Assembly (NCBI RefSeq): GCF_020010925.1
Contig: NZ_JAGJBZ010000002.1
Coordinates: 1,054,001-1,118,000, forward strand
Direction: 5' to 3'
Source: Streptomyces griseiscabiei
GTDB taxonomy: Bacteria > Actinomycetota > Actinomycetes > Streptomycetales > Streptomycetaceae
Length of the DNA: 64,000 nt
In this document: positions 1 to 8,985 of the stretch, piece after piece
Numbering within the stretch: the stretch's first letter is position 1
Layout: every line of letters starts with the position of its first letter
The notes under the pieces: model-generated
Told to the model about the DNA's origin: nothing
The model's input: the letters and a program-made list of their open reading frames with translations, nothing else
Databases searched by the model: none
Translations under genes and position numbers: made by a program

Positions 1-2
1 CG

Positions 3-818
3 GTCCGCAACCCGGAGACGGCGGAGCTGATGAACCAGCTCCGCTGGCAGCCGTGGACGTCCCCGCGCGTGTGGCAGCCGTACCCCACGATCTTCCAGCT
101 GGCCGACCAGGCGGGTGTGCACACCGCCCAGGTCACCGCCCCCGCCTTCCAGAACACCCCCCTCACCCAGATCGCGCTGAGCGGCGGCACGTTCCACGGC
201 AGGCTCTCCGGCGAGGACCGCATGGATGTGGCCGCCGAGCAACTGGCGGCCGGCGACCGCGCGTTGATCTACACGTACTACTCCGAGCTGGACGGCGCCG
301 GACACCGCTTCGGTGTCGACTCGGACGCCTGGCGCGGCCAGCTCATGCACGTCGACCGGCTGGTCCAGCGCCTCGCCGAGCAACTCCCGCCGCGCACCGC
401 GCTGTACGTGACCGCCGACCACGGCATGATCGACATCCCGTTCGACGAACAGCACCGCATCGACTTCGACGAGGACTGGGAGCTGCGCGCCGGGGTCGCC
501 CTGCTGGGCGGCGAGGGCCGCGCCCGCCATGTGTACGCCGTACCGGGCGCCCGGTCGGACGTCCTGACCTGCTGGCGCGAGGTCCTCGGCGAGCAGTTCT
601 GGATCGCCTCCCGCGACGAGGCGATCGAGGCGGGCTGGTTCGGCCCGCACATCGACGAGCGGGTGTACGCCCGCCTCGGCGACGTGATCGCGGCCGCCCG
701 CGACGACGTCCTGATCATCGCCTCCGAGCGGGAGCCCAAGGAGTCGGCGATGGTCGGCAACCACGGCTCGATGACCCCCGTGGAACAGCTGGTCCCGCTG
801 CTCGAAGTACGCTCCTGA
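3..818 (+). CDS. Alkaline phosphatase superfamily phosphodiesterase, 5'-truncated
   Basis: The reading frame is open to the left window edge, so the N-terminus lies outside. The visible 271 residues are the C-terminal two thirds of a nucleotide pyrophosphatase/phosphodiesterase-type enzyme of the alkaline phosphatase superfamily. Two metal-site motifs are visible: a YYSELDGAGHRFG stretch (Asp and His ligands) and TADHGMID (Asp-His pair). A last His follows in GNHGSM near the C-terminus. Family members hydrolyse phosphodiester or pyrophosphate bonds with two zinc ions; the substrate cannot be told. Thymidine kinase follows 69 bases downstream on the same strand, so co-transcription is possible. 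Confidence 0.85.
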   Translation, partial: VRNPETAELMNQLRWQPWTSPRVWQPYPTIFQLADQAGVHTAQVTAPAFQNTPLTQIALSGGTFHGRLSGEDRMDVAAEQLAAGDRALIYTYYSELDGAGHRFGVDSDAWRGQLMHVDRLVQRLAEQLPPRTALYVTADHGMIDIPFDEQHRIDFDEDWELRAGVALLGGEGRARHVYAVPGARSDVLTCWREVLGEQFWIASRDEAIEAGWFGPHIDERVYARLGDVIAAARDDVLIIASEREPKESAMVGNHGSMTPVEQLVPLLEVRS

Positions 819-887
819 GGCTCCGCCGGCCCTGCCGTCCGCCCCGCCGCCCCCTCGCCCTCCTCACCGAAAGGTGCTCAACCCACC

Positions 888-1535
888 ATGCCCGAGCTGG
901 TGTTCTTCTCCGGAACCATGGACTGCGGGAAGTCGACGCTGGCCCTCCAGATAGAGCACAACCGTTCGGCACGCGGCCTCCAGGGCATGATCTTCACGCG
1001 TGACGACCGCGCGGGCGAGGGCAAGCTGTCCTCGCGGCTGGGCCTGGTGACCGACGCCGTGGAGGTCGAGGACGGCCAGGACCTGTACGCGTACCTCGTC
1101 GACCACCTCTCCCGGGGCCGCCGCGCGGACTATGTGATCGCCGACGAGGCCCAGTTCCTCGCCCCCGAGCAGATCGACCAGCTCGCCCGCGTCGTGGACG
1201 ACCTCAGCCTCGACGTCTACGCCTTCGGGATCACGACCGACTTCCGCTCCAAGCTCTTCCCCGGCTCCCAGCGCCTCGTCGAGCTGGCCGACCGCGTGGA
1301 GGTCCTCCAGGTCGAGGCCCTGTGCTGGTGCGGCGCCCGCGCCACGCACAACGCCCGGACCATAGGCGGCCAGATGGTCGTCGAGGGCGCCCAGGTCGTC
1401 GTCGGCGACGTCAACCAACCGGACGACATCGGCTACGAGGTCCTCTGCCGCCGTCACCACCGTCGCCGTCTGACAGCCGCCACGGCACGCGCGAGCGCCC
1501 TCTCCCCGGACGTCCTGCCGGTCGAGACGGTCTGA
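888..1535 (+). CDS. tdk: Thymidine kinase
   Basis: This 215-residue protein phosphorylates thymidine to dTMP in the salvage pathway. The P-loop SGTMDCGKST lies at residues 8-17. A DEAQF motif at about residue 85 supplies the Walker B Asp and catalytic Glu. A C-terminal zinc lasso follows, with CWCG at about residue 145 and CRRHH near residue 188, as expected for type II (TK1-like) kinases. The length fits the family, slightly long because of a C-terminal tail. The ATG is preceded by GAAAGG. It ends 60 bases from the convergent VOC gene. Confidence 0.95.
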   Translation: MPELVFFSGTMDCGKSTLALQIEHNRSARGLQGMIFTRDDRAGEGKLSSRLGLVTDAVEVEDGQDLYAYLVDHLSRGRRADYVIADEAQFLAPEQIDQLARVVDDLSLDVYAFGITTDFRSKLFPGSQRLVELADRVEVLQVEALCWCGARATHNARTIGGQMVVEGAQVVVGDVNQPDDIGYEVLCRRHHRRRLTAATARASALSPDVLPVETV

Positions 1536-1595
1536 GCGGAACACCCGGGGCCGCGCGCGGAATCACCCGACCGTGTGAACGCCCCCGCGCACGGA

Positions 1596-2396
1596 TCAGT
1601 GTTCCGTGCGCACCACCGCGAACTTCGCCCCCTCCGGGTCGGCGAGCGATGCCACGGGGCCGTGCGGGGTGTCATGGGTGGGTTTCAGGACGTGCCCGCC
1701 CAGCTCGATGACACGGTTGGCGGCCTCGTCGGGGTCGGTCACCTCGAAGTAGGTCAGCCAGTGCGGGCCGCGGTCGCGGGGGAGGGCGTCGCCCACACCG
1801 TGGATACCGGCGACGGGACGGCCCTCGATGCGGAGGGTGACGTAGTCGAGGTCGTCCGAGACGACCGGCTCCTCCTCGTAACCGAAGGTCGTCTCGTAGA
1901 ACTTGGCGACCAGCGAGCTGTCCACGGTGAGGAGTTCGTCCCACGCCGGGGTGCCGGGGACACCGGTGATGTCCGCGCCCAGGTGCTCGGCCGCCTGCCA
2001 GATGCCGAAGACGGCGCCCGCGGGGTCCGAGGCGATCGCCAGCCGGCCCGCCTCACCGGCGTCCAGCGGCCCCACACCGACGGTGCCGCCGCAGTGCCGT
2101 ACCGTCTCCGCCGTCCGATCCGCGTCGGCCGAGGCGAAGTACGGCGTCCAGGCGATCGGGAGATGGCGGTCGGGCGGCAGCTGGCCGATGCCCGCCACCT
2201 GACGCCCGTCGAGCAGTGCCCGCGCGTACGGGCCGAGCTGCTGGGGGCCGGGCTGGAACTCCCAGCCGAACAGTGCCCCGTAGAAGTCCTGGGTCGTGGC
2301 CATCCCGTGCACCATCAGGCTCACCCAGCAGGGTGTGCCCGGTGGATACGCCCCAGCATGCCGGCCGGTCGACCCCCGTGCCTCGGTCATCGTCAC
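1596..2396 (-). CDS. VOC family protein with two glyoxalase-like domains
   Basis: This 266-residue protein carries two tandem vicinal-oxygen-chelate domains. The first (about residues 20-135) starts with CWVSLMVHG and contains FYGALFGWEF. The second (about residues 145-262) starts with PAWDELLTVD and contains FYETTFGYE. This layout is common in Streptomyces glyoxalase/bleomycin-resistance-like and extradiol-dioxygenase-like proteins, most of them uncharacterised. A strong GAGGAG ribosome site precedes the ATG at 2396. The gene is divergent from the rhodanese gene, with a palindrome-bearing region between them. Substrate unknown. Confidence 0.88.
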   Translation of the reverse strand: MTMTEARGSTGRHAGAYPPGTPCWVSLMVHGMATTQDFYGALFGWEFQPGPQQLGPYARALLDGRQVAGIGQLPPDRHLPIAWTPYFASADADRTAETVRHCGGTVGVGPLDAGEAGRLAIASDPAGAVFGIWQAAEHLGADITGVPGTPAWDELLTVDSSLVAKFYETTFGYEEEPVVSDDLDYVTLRIEGRPVAGIHGVGDALPRDRGPHWLTYFEVTDPDEAANRVIELGGHVLKPTHDTPHGPVASLADPEGAKFAVVRTEH

Positions 2397-2712
2397 TCTC
2401 TCCTCGGCCCCTCGCGGTGGCCGTGTCCGTCCGCCCTCCGTACACGTGTACCGCGTCCACGCGCGATCACGCCCCGTGCCGATGCTCGCACCACCCGTAG
2501 TGCCACAGGCCCGCGCCGCACCGCCGCGCGACGCGTACGTACGCGAGGATGCCCGGCTCGCCGGTACCCGTCGCTTGCCGTGTCACTGCCGTGCGGTGTC
2601 CATCGGTTGTACGGCATGTGCCCGAGCCCGTACGCCCGGTGATCGGCACCGCCCGGCGGGCAGAGTAGCCCGACCCGGGCGAGGCGGCCACCCCGTGCGC
2701 GAGGATGGGGCC
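2397..2712. promoter_or_regulatory. Divergent intergenic region with two perfect palindromes
   Basis: This 316-base gap separates the divergent VOC and rhodanese genes. It holds a perfect 12-bp palindrome GTACACGTGTAC at 2440-2451, about 45 bases upstream of the VOC start, and a perfect 14-bp palindrome CGCGTACGTACGCG at 2532-2545. Either could be an operator for a dimeric repressor. No coding frame with convincing Streptomyces codon use was seen. Confidence 0.45.
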
Positions 2713-3540
2713 ATGAACGCCATCATCTCGGCCCCCGACCTCGTCGACGAGCTGACGGGAGCCCGCCCGCCGGTCCTCCTGGACGTCCGCTGGCAGTTGG
2801 GCGGCCCGAACCTGCGCCCCGAGTACGAGAAGGCGCACATCCCGGGAGCGGTCTTCGTCGACCTGGACGCCGAACTCGCCGGCCCGGCGGGCTCCGCCGG
2901 CCGCCACCCGCTGCCCGACACCGACGCCTTCGGTACGGCGATGAGGGCGGCCGGGGTCTCGGCCGACCGCCCCGTCGTCGTGTACGACGGCGGCCTCAAC
3001 TGGGCGGCGGCGCGCGCGTGGTGGCTGCTCCGCTGGGCGGGCCACCCCTCGGTCCGGGTCCTGGACGGCGGTCTGGCCGCCTGGGAGGGCCCGTTGACGG
3101 CCGAGGTCCCCGAGCCCGCGCCCGGCACCTTCGAGCCCGCCCCCGGCGCGCTCCCGCTGCTCGACGCGGACGGCGCCGCCGCGCTGGCCCGCGGCGGGCT
3201 CCTGCTGGACGCACGGGCCGCCGAACGCTACCGGGGCGATGTGGAGCCCATCGACCCGGTCGGCGGCCACATCCCGGGCGCGGTGTCGGCGCCGACCACG
3301 GAGAACGTGGCCGGATCCGGCCGCTTCCGGACCGCCGCCGAACTCGCCGACCGCTTCAAGGGACTCGGCGCGACCGCCGGGTCCGAGGTCGGCGTCTACT
3401 GCGGCTCCGGGGTCTCCGGTGCCCACCAGGTGCTGGCGCTGGCCGTCGCGGGCATTCCGGCGGCCCTGTATGTGGGCTCGTGGTCGGAGTGGTCCCGGGA
3501 CGGCAGCCGCCCGGTCGCCACCGGGCCCGACCCCTTGTGA
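2713..3540 (+). CDS. sseA: Sulfurtransferase with two rhodanese domains
   Basis: This 275-residue protein has the tandem rhodanese layout of thiosulfate or 3-mercaptopyruvate sulfurtransferases. The inactive N-terminal domain spans about residues 5-125 (LLDVRWQLGG, HIPGAVFVDLD). The catalytic C-terminal domain spans about 145-270 (LLDARAAERY, HIPGAVSAPT) and carries the active-site cysteine in YCGSGVSGAH near residue 235. Such enzymes move a sulfane sulfur from thiosulfate or mercaptopyruvate to a thiol acceptor or cyanide. The ATG at 2713 is chosen because upstream codons are not Streptomyces-like; a GAGGAT hexamer six bases upstream would allow leaderless transcription. Confidence 0.92.
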   Translation: MNAIISAPDLVDELTGARPPVLLDVRWQLGGPNLRPEYEKAHIPGAVFVDLDAELAGPAGSAGRHPLPDTDAFGTAMRAAGVSADRPVVVYDGGLNWAAARAWWLLRWAGHPSVRVLDGGLAAWEGPLTAEVPEPAPGTFEPAPGALPLLDADGAAALARGGLLLDARAAERYRGDVEPIDPVGGHIPGAVSAPTTENVAGSGRFRTAAELADRFKGLGATAGSEVGVYCGSGVSGAHQVLALAVAGIPAALYVGSWSEWSRDGSRPVATGPDPL

Positions 3541-3561
3541 CCCGGCGCTGACGGGCACGCC

Positions 3562-3594
3562 GTGGGGCCCGCGTCTGAACGACGCGGGCCCCAC
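3562..3594 (+). terminator. Hairpin after the sulfurtransferase gene
   Basis: There are two perfect 14-base arms (3562-3575 and 3581-3594) with a TGAAC loop, 21 bases after the sulfurtransferase stop. The stem is very GC-rich and has no long U-tract, as is usual in Streptomyces. It can also serve the convergent sepH gene. Confidence 0.75.
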
Positions 3595-3635
3595 ACACGT
3601 ATGAATGACCGATCCTGCAACGATCCCGCGACCAA

Positions 3636-3690
3636 CAGAAACGAACTCGACAGAAACGAACTCGACAGAAACGAACCCGAGAGAAACGGA
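3636..3690. repeat. 15-bp tandem repeat, about 3.5 copies
   Basis: The unit CAGAAACGAACTCGA occurs exactly at 3636-3650 and 3651-3665. A copy with one change follows at 3666-3680, then a partial, more diverged copy from 3681. It lies between the sulfurtransferase terminator and the 3' end of sepH. It is A-rich against the background, so it stands out from the surrounding sequence. Confidence 0.85.
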
Positions 3691-3735
3691 TCTGCTTGAG
3701 AAGCGACCTGCCAACTCCCCACCGCTGTGGGCCCG

Positions 3736-4773
3736 CTACTCCTGCTTCTTGCGTCTCGTACCGAACACGATCTCGTCCCAGCTGGGCACCGCCGCACGCC
3801 GGCCCGGCCGGACGCCGTCGGCCTCGGCCTGACGGTCGGTGGCACCGATGAGCCGGTCGCGGTGGCCGTTGACCGACCGCGGCATGAGGATGTCCGCGTA
3901 GGCGGAGCCGGCCGACGCCGCGGGGGCCGCGGACTCCTCCTCCGCCACCTCCTCGACGGAGGCGGACTCCTCCTGCGGTTCGGCGGACGGCAGTTCGGGC
4001 ACCACCAGGTCGCCCCGGTAGCTGGGCACGGCCTCCAGGATGCTCGTCAGCGAGTCGCGCTCGCTCACCAGCTCCTCGTCGGACTCGGGGGGCGGCGAGG
4101 GCAGGGCGGGACGTTCCGCCTGGCGGTCCAGGGGGCGGTCACGGGGCAGCCGCGCGATCCTCGGCACGAACGGGAAGCTGGGCTCGGGCGTCCCGAGGTC
4201 GTCCGACTCGCCGATCAGCGAGCGCGCCTCGTCGTCGACGGCCTGGACGAGCCGCCGGGGCGGGTCGTACGTCCAGCTCGCCGAGTGCGGTTCGCCCGCG
4301 ACGCAGTAGACCAACAGGACTTCCCAGGTGCCGTCGTCGCGGCGCCACGAGTCCCACTGGACGGTGTCCTTCTCGGCGCCGCGCAGCAGCAGCCGCTCCT
4401 GGACGGCCTCGCCGAGCTGGGGCCCCGCGGCGTTCTCGCCGGGGCGGCGGACCGAGGTCTTGCGGGCCCGCTCGGCCATGAAGGCGCGCTCGGCCAGGAC
4501 GGGGCCCTCGAACCGGCGGACCCGGTCGACGGGGATGCCGGCGAGCTGCGCGACCTCCTCGGCCGTGGCACCCGCGCGTATCCGCGCCTGGATGTCACGG
4601 GGACGGAGATGGCTCTCCACCTCGATCTCGATCTGACCGAGACGGGGACGGTCGCCGCGCACGGCGGCACGCAGCCGTTCGTCGATCGGAAGCGTGTACT
4701 CCGTGGAATCGGCAGCCTTCAGCACCAGCCGTGTGCCGTCATTGGAGACGGCCACGACACGCAGTTCGGGCAT
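3736..4773 (-). CDS. sepH: Septation protein SepH (DUF3071)
   Basis: This 345-residue protein matches SepH, an actinobacterial cell-division factor that stimulates FtsZ assembly. The N-terminus begins MPELRVVAVSNDG and continues with a DUF3071 domain holding a helix-turn-helix-like part (RPRDIQARIRAGATAEEVAQ, about residues 65-90). The rest is an acidic, proline-rich variable linker. A conserved basic C-terminal segment contains PSWDEIVFGTRRKK. The start at 4773 is chosen over upstream options because the conserved N-terminus begins there and GGGAGG precedes it. The protein acts at the septum in the cytoplasm. Confidence 0.93.
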   Translation of the reverse strand: MPELRVVAVSNDGTRLVLKAADSTEYTLPIDERLRAAVRGDRPRLGQIEIEVESHLRPRDIQARIRAGATAEEVAQLAGIPVDRVRRFEGPVLAERAFMAERARKTSVRRPGENAAGPQLGEAVQERLLLRGAEKDTVQWDSWRRDDGTWEVLLVYCVAGEPHSASWTYDPPRRLVQAVDDEARSLIGESDDLGTPEPSFPFVPRIARLPRDRPLDRQAERPALPSPPPESDEELVSERDSLTSILEAVPSYRGDLVVPELPSAEPQEESASVEEVAEEESAAPAASAGSAYADILMPRSVNGHRDRLIGATDRQAEADGVRPGRRAAVPSWDEIVFGTRRKKQE

Positions 4774-5175
4774 GGGGACCTCCCGGGTGGTGCCTGCCGA
4801 CGTCACGTGCGTCGCTGCTTCCGCTAGTCGAGTGTGGCCTGCCCGGGTGCAGCCTGCCACAACCTTGCCGAGTTGCCCGGCGTGTCGGGCGTGAGCCCGA
4901 GGCCGCCGTTATGGCACGGTTACCTATTCGCAACGCTAAGTGACGAACCTCATCACCCTGTGCAACGAGCCCCCTCCCGGCGGTCCTTGACGGCCCCGGA
5001 CACCCTGGCGGGAGTCCGGACCCAGGGCTCGCAACAGTACTCCATTCGGGCCACTTGCGTGGATCGGCACGCCGCTCAACTTCTCATGGCAGACGTCGAT
5101 CCGCCGCCGGAACAGACCATTTCGTGACCCCGGGAGGGACCCGCTTCACACGATCGTCGACAACCGCCCGCCCGG
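4774..5175. other. Non-coding gap upstream of sepH
   Basis: About 400 bases separate the sepH start from the 3' end of the lactone oxidase gene, both on the minus strand. The region should carry the sepH promoter. I see no gene, no clear hairpin and no operator. A somewhat AT-richer stretch around 4915-4945 is the best promoter area. Confidence 0.4.
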
Positions 5176-6495
5176 CTACGCCCCGAGCACCCGGCGCAAG
5201 TAGTCGTTCTGGAACCGCCGTTCGGGGTCGAGCCGGTCACGGAGCGCGGTGAACTCCCCGAAGCGGGGGTAGACCTTGGCGAAGTAGTCCGTGTCCCGCG
5301 TGTGCACCTTGCCCCAGTGCGGACGCCCCTCGTGCGCGGTGAAGATCCGCTCGGCGGCGGTGAAGTACGCCTGATAGGGCGTGCCTCTGAACATGTGCAC
5401 GGCGACGTAGGCGCTCTCGCGGCCGGAGGCGGTCGAGAGCGTGATGTCGTCGGCCGGCGCGGTGCGGACCTCCACGGGGAAGCTGACGCGCAGGTTCGAC
5501 CGGTCGACCATCGCCTTGAGTTCACGCAGCGTGTCCACCACGGCCTCGCGCGGGACGGCGAACTCCATCTCCACGAAGCGCACTCGGCGCGGAGACGTGA
5601 AGACCTTGTAGGGGATGTCGGTGTAGGTCCGCGCGGACAGGGCGCGGCTGGAGATCTGGGCGATCGTCGGGATGGTGGCGGGCACCGCCTGGCCGACCCA
5701 GTTGGCCACCTGGAACAGGCCGTTGGAGAGGAACTCGTCCTCGAACCAGCTGTTCAGCTGTGGTACTGGCTTCTCGGGGCCCGCGCTGCGGTTGTTGCGC
5801 TTGGTGTTGGTGTTGCCGGTGTGCGGGAACCAGTAGAACTCGAAGTGCTCGTTCTCGGCGTGCAGTTCGTCGAACTCGGCGAGCACCCGCTCGAACGGCA
5901 TCGGTTCCTCGCGTGCCGTGAGCAGGAAGATCGGCTCCACGGCGAAGGTGATCGCGGTGACGATGCCGAGAGCGCCGATGCCGACGCGGGCGGCGGCGAA
6001 GACATCGGGGTTCTCCGTCGCGGAACAGGTGAGGATCGAGCCGTCGGCGGTGACCAGTTCGAGTGCGCGGATCTGGGCGGCGATCGACGCCGAGTCGCGG
6101 CCGGTGCCGTGGGTGCCGGTGCTGGTCGCCCCGGAGACCGTCTGCTCCATGATGTCGCCCATGTTCGTGAGCGACAGCCCCTCGCGCGCGAGAGCCATGT
6201 TGAGTCTCTTGAGCGGCGTACCGGCGGCCACCGTGACGGTCATGGCCTCACGGTCGATCTTGCGTATACCGGTCAACAGTTGAGGGCGGATCAATACGCC
6301 GTCGGTCGCGGCGGCGGCCGTGAAGGAGTGGCCGGCGCCGACCGCCTTCACCCGGAGGTCCTCCTCGGCGGCCTGCCGTACGGCGGCGGCGAGTTCCTCG
6401 ACGGTGGCCGGGGTGACCTCCCGTACGGGCCGGGCGGTGACGTTCCCCGCCCAGTTACGCCACGTGCCGCTCTTGCCGATCACTGTGGTGCTCAT
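5176..6495 (-). CDS. FAD-linked sugar-lactone oxidase (D-arabinono-1,4-lactone oxidase type)
   Basis: This 439-residue protein has the VAO/PCMH flavin fold of aldonolactone oxidases. The N-terminal FAD-binding domain contains VGAGHSFT (residues 52-59; the His in this motif is the usual covalent flavin site) and STGTHGTGRDS at about 125-135. The C-terminal half is a D-arabinono-lactone-oxidase domain ending with FQNDYLRRVLG. Relatives oxidise gulono-, galactono- or arabinono-lactones, or alditols, using oxygen; the substrate here is unknown. The start overlaps the end of the upstream MFS gene by 41 bases, so the two are probably translated from one message. Confidence 0.88.
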   Translation of the reverse strand: MSTTVIGKSGTWRNWAGNVTARPVREVTPATVEELAAAVRQAAEEDLRVKAVGAGHSFTAAAATDGVLIRPQLLTGIRKIDREAMTVTVAAGTPLKRLNMALAREGLSLTNMGDIMEQTVSGATSTGTHGTGRDSASIAAQIRALELVTADGSILTCSATENPDVFAAARVGIGALGIVTAITFAVEPIFLLTAREEPMPFERVLAEFDELHAENEHFEFYWFPHTGNTNTKRNNRSAGPEKPVPQLNSWFEDEFLSNGLFQVANWVGQAVPATIPTIAQISSRALSARTYTDIPYKVFTSPRRVRFVEMEFAVPREAVVDTLRELKAMVDRSNLRVSFPVEVRTAPADDITLSTASGRESAYVAVHMFRGTPYQAYFTAAERIFTAHEGRPHWGKVHTRDTDYFAKVYPRFGEFTALRDRLDPERRFQNDYLRRVLGA

Positions 6496-7696
6496 GGGGC
6501 CCTCCCCGCCTTGGAGCCGGCCTGCGCAGCCGGCGGTACCCGAGGAAACCCACCGCGACCGCGACGGCCCCGGACGCCGCCGGAACCACGTACCCCGCCT
6601 TCGCCCCGGCCGCGTCGATCACCCAGCCGGAGACCGAGGAGCCGAGCGCGACCCCGACCGCGAGCCCGGTGCCCACCCAGGTCATGCCCTCGGTCAGTTG
6701 CGTGCGTGGTACGTGTTCTTCGATCAAGGACATGGTCGTGATCATCGTGGGTGCGATGGACAGTCCGGCAACGAAGAGCGCCACGGCCAGAAACGGCAAG
6801 TTTCCGACCAGTAGGAGGGGGATCATACTCACGGCCATGCCGCACACGCCCAGCAGCCACCGGCGTTCCGGCGCCCCGCCGAAGCGCAGCAGCCCGAAGA
6901 CGATGCCCGCGGCGCACGAACCGGCCGCGTAGAGGGCCAGCACGACGCTCGCGGCGGCCTTGTGGCCCCGCTCGTCGGCGAAGGCCACGGTGACCACGTC
7001 GACCGCCCCGAAGATCGCCCCGGTCGCGACGAAGGTGGCCACCAGGACCTGGAGTCCGGGCGAGCGCAACGCCGAACCGCTCTTGTCGTCCCGCGCGCGC
7101 GGGTGCGGCGCCGGCTCGGTGGAGCGCTGCGCGGTCAGCCAGAAGACCCCGGCCGCGAGGAAGCAGGCGGCGAGCAGCGGCCCGGCCTCCGGGAACCACG
7201 CGGTGGACAGCCCGATGGAGATGATCGGCCCGAAGATGAAGCAGATCTCGTCGACGACCGACTCGAAGGAGTACGCGGTGTGCAGCTGCGGGGTGTCCCG
7301 GTACAGGGCGGCCCACCGCGCGCGGGTCATCGCCCCGAGGCTCGGCACACAGCCGATGCCGGCCGAGCAGAGGTAGAGCACCCAGTCGGGCCAGCCGTAG
7401 TGCGCGGCGAACAGCAGCCCCGCCGCGGCGGACAGGGCGACCAGCGTGGCCGGGCGCAGCACCCGCCGCTGTCCGTACTGGTCCACCAGCCGCGAGATCT
7501 GCGGGCCGAGCACGGCGGCGGACAGCGCGATGGTCGCCGAGAGCGCGCCGGCCAGGCCGTACCGTCCGGTGAGCTGGGAGATCATCGTGACCACGCCGAT
7601 GCCCATCATGGACAGCGGCATCCGGCCGAGGAGACCCGCGGCGGTGAAGCCCTTGGTGCCGGGGGCGGCGAACAGGGCGGAGTAGGGGCTGGGCAC
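6455..7696 (-). CDS. MFS transporter
   Basis: This 413-residue membrane protein has about twelve hydrophobic segments and the usual mid-protein cytoplasmic loop (RSTEPAPHPRARDDKSG, near residue 200). A basic tail follows the last segment. It resembles drug- or sugar-efflux-type major facilitator proteins of actinomycetes; the substrate is unknown. The last 41 bases overlap the start of the lactone-oxidase gene, which suggests one transcription unit. A 150-base gap separates it from the divergent ferrochelatase gene. Confidence 0.88.
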   Translation of the reverse strand: MPSPYSALFAAPGTKGFTAAGLLGRMPLSMMGIGVVTMISQLTGRYGLAGALSATIALSAAVLGPQISRLVDQYGQRRVLRPATLVALSAAAGLLFAAHYGWPDWVLYLCSAGIGCVPSLGAMTRARWAALYRDTPQLHTAYSFESVVDEICFIFGPIISIGLSTAWFPEAGPLLAACFLAAGVFWLTAQRSTEPAPHPRARDDKSGSALRSPGLQVLVATFVATGAIFGAVDVVTVAFADERGHKAAASVVLALYAAGSCAAGIVFGLLRFGGAPERRWLLGVCGMAVSMIPLLLVGNLPFLAVALFVAGLSIAPTMITTMSLIEEHVPRTQLTEGMTWVGTGLAVGVALGSSVSGWVIDAAGAKAGYVVPAASGAVAVAVGFLGYRRLRRPAPRRGGPHEHHSDRQERHVA

Positions 7697-7846
7697 GGGG
7701 GCTCCGGTCGGTCCGGTAAGAGGAGGAAGTGATTCCTCGTAAGGTGCGAAGGCGGTCGATACAGCTTACGGGTCCGGTCACCCCGAGTCATCCCCGGGCG
7801 TGGGCCGGGATCCCGGCCGGCGGTGCCGGGTGGCAGGATCGACGAC

Positions 7847-8977
7847 ATGCCACACGCGCACGACGCCACCCCCTACGACGCCCTGCTCCTGCTCTCGTTC
7901 GGCGGCCCGGAGGGCCCGGACGACGTGGTCCCGTTCCTGGAGAACGTGACGCGGGGTCGCGGCATCCCCAAGGAACGCCTCAAGGAAGTCGGGCAGCACT
8001 ACTTCCTGTTCGGCGGGGTCAGCCCCATCAACGACCAGAACCGCGCCCTGCTCGACGCCCTCCGCAAGGACTTCGCCGAACACGGCCTCGACCTGCCGGT
8101 CTACTGGGGCAACCGCAACTGGGCGCCCTACCTGACCGACACCCTGCGCGAACTGGTCGCCGACGGCCGCCGCCGCGTCCTGGTCCTCACCACCAGCGCG
8201 TACGCCTCGTACTCGGGCTGCCGCCAGTACCGCGAGAACCTCGCCGACTCGCTGGCCGCCCTGGAGGCCGAGGGCCTGGAACCGCCGCGGATCGACAAGA
8301 TCCGGCACTACTTCAACCACCCGGGCTTCCTGGAGCCCATGATCGACGGTGTCCTGGAGTCGCTCGCCGACCTCCCCGAGGACGTCCGCGACGGCGCGCA
8401 CCTCGCCTTCTGCACGCATTCCATCCCGAACGCCTCGGCGGACACCTCCGGCCCGGCCGAGGACCACGGGGACGGCGGCGCGTACGTCGCGGAGCACCTG
8501 GACGTCGCGAAGCTCATCGCCGACGCCGTGCGCGAGCGGACCGGCGTCGAGCACCCCTGGCGGCTCGTCTACCAGTCCCGCTCGGGCGCCCCGCACATCC
8601 CCTGGCTGGAGCCCGACATCTGCGACCACCTGGAGGAGCGGCACGAGGCCGGCGTCCCGGCCGTCGTGATGGCCCCCATCGGCTTCGTCTCGGACCACAT
8701 GGAGGTCCTGTACGACCTCGACACCGAGGCCATGGCCAAGGGGGCGGAGCTGGGCCTGCCGGTCCGCCGCTCCGCCACCGTCGGCGCCGACCCCCGGTTC
8801 GCCGCCGCGATCCGCGACCTCGTCCTGGAGCGCGCGGCGGTCGAGCGCGCCGAGGACGCGGTCACCCCCTGCGCCCTCGGCGCGCTCGGCGCGAGCCACA
8901 ACCTGTGCCCGGTCGGCTGCTGCCCGGCCCGCGCACCCCGGCCCGCCGCCGCGGGCGCCGACAGTCCGTACGTGTGA
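7847..8977 (+). CDS. hemH: Ferrochelatase (coproporphyrin III ferrochelatase)
   Basis: This 376-residue enzyme inserts Fe(II) into the porphyrin in haem synthesis; actinobacteria use coproporphyrin III. Family motifs are [11 protein letters not shown] near the N-terminus, the catalytic-His region FCTHSIP near residue 190, and VYQSRSG with [16 protein letters not shown] towards the C-terminus. The C-terminal region has cysteines in TPCALG and LCPVGCCP. These are plausible ligands for the [2Fe-2S] cluster known from some actinobacterial ferrochelatases. ATG 7847 is chosen at the conserved N-terminus; a CAGGAT hexamer seven bases upstream would fit leaderless transcription. The next gene starts eight bases downstream. 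Confidence 0.95.
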   Translation: MPHAHDATPYDALLLLSFGGPEGPDDVVPFLENVTRGRGIPKERLKEVGQHYFLFGGVSPINDQNRALLDALRKDFAEHGLDLPVYWGNRNWAPYLTDTLRELVADGRRRVLVLTTSAYASYSGCRQYRENLADSLAALEAEGLEPPRIDKIRHYFNHPGFLEPMIDGVLESLADLPEDVRDGAHLAFCTHSIPNASADTSGPAEDHGDGGAYVAEHLDVAKLIADAVRERTGVEHPWRLVYQSRSGAPHIPWLEPDICDHLEERHEAGVPAVVMAPIGFVSDHMEVLYDLDTEAMAKGAELGLPVRRSATVGADPRFAAAIRDLVLERAAVERAEDAVTPCALGALGASHNLCPVGCCPARAPRPAAAGADSPYV

Positions 8978-8985
8978 GGAGCACC

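Noticed and set aside
3636-3690. CRISPR array
   Set aside because: The repeats are contiguous 15-mers without spacers and no cas genes are near. The 23-bp duplication at 21793 was rejected for the same reason.
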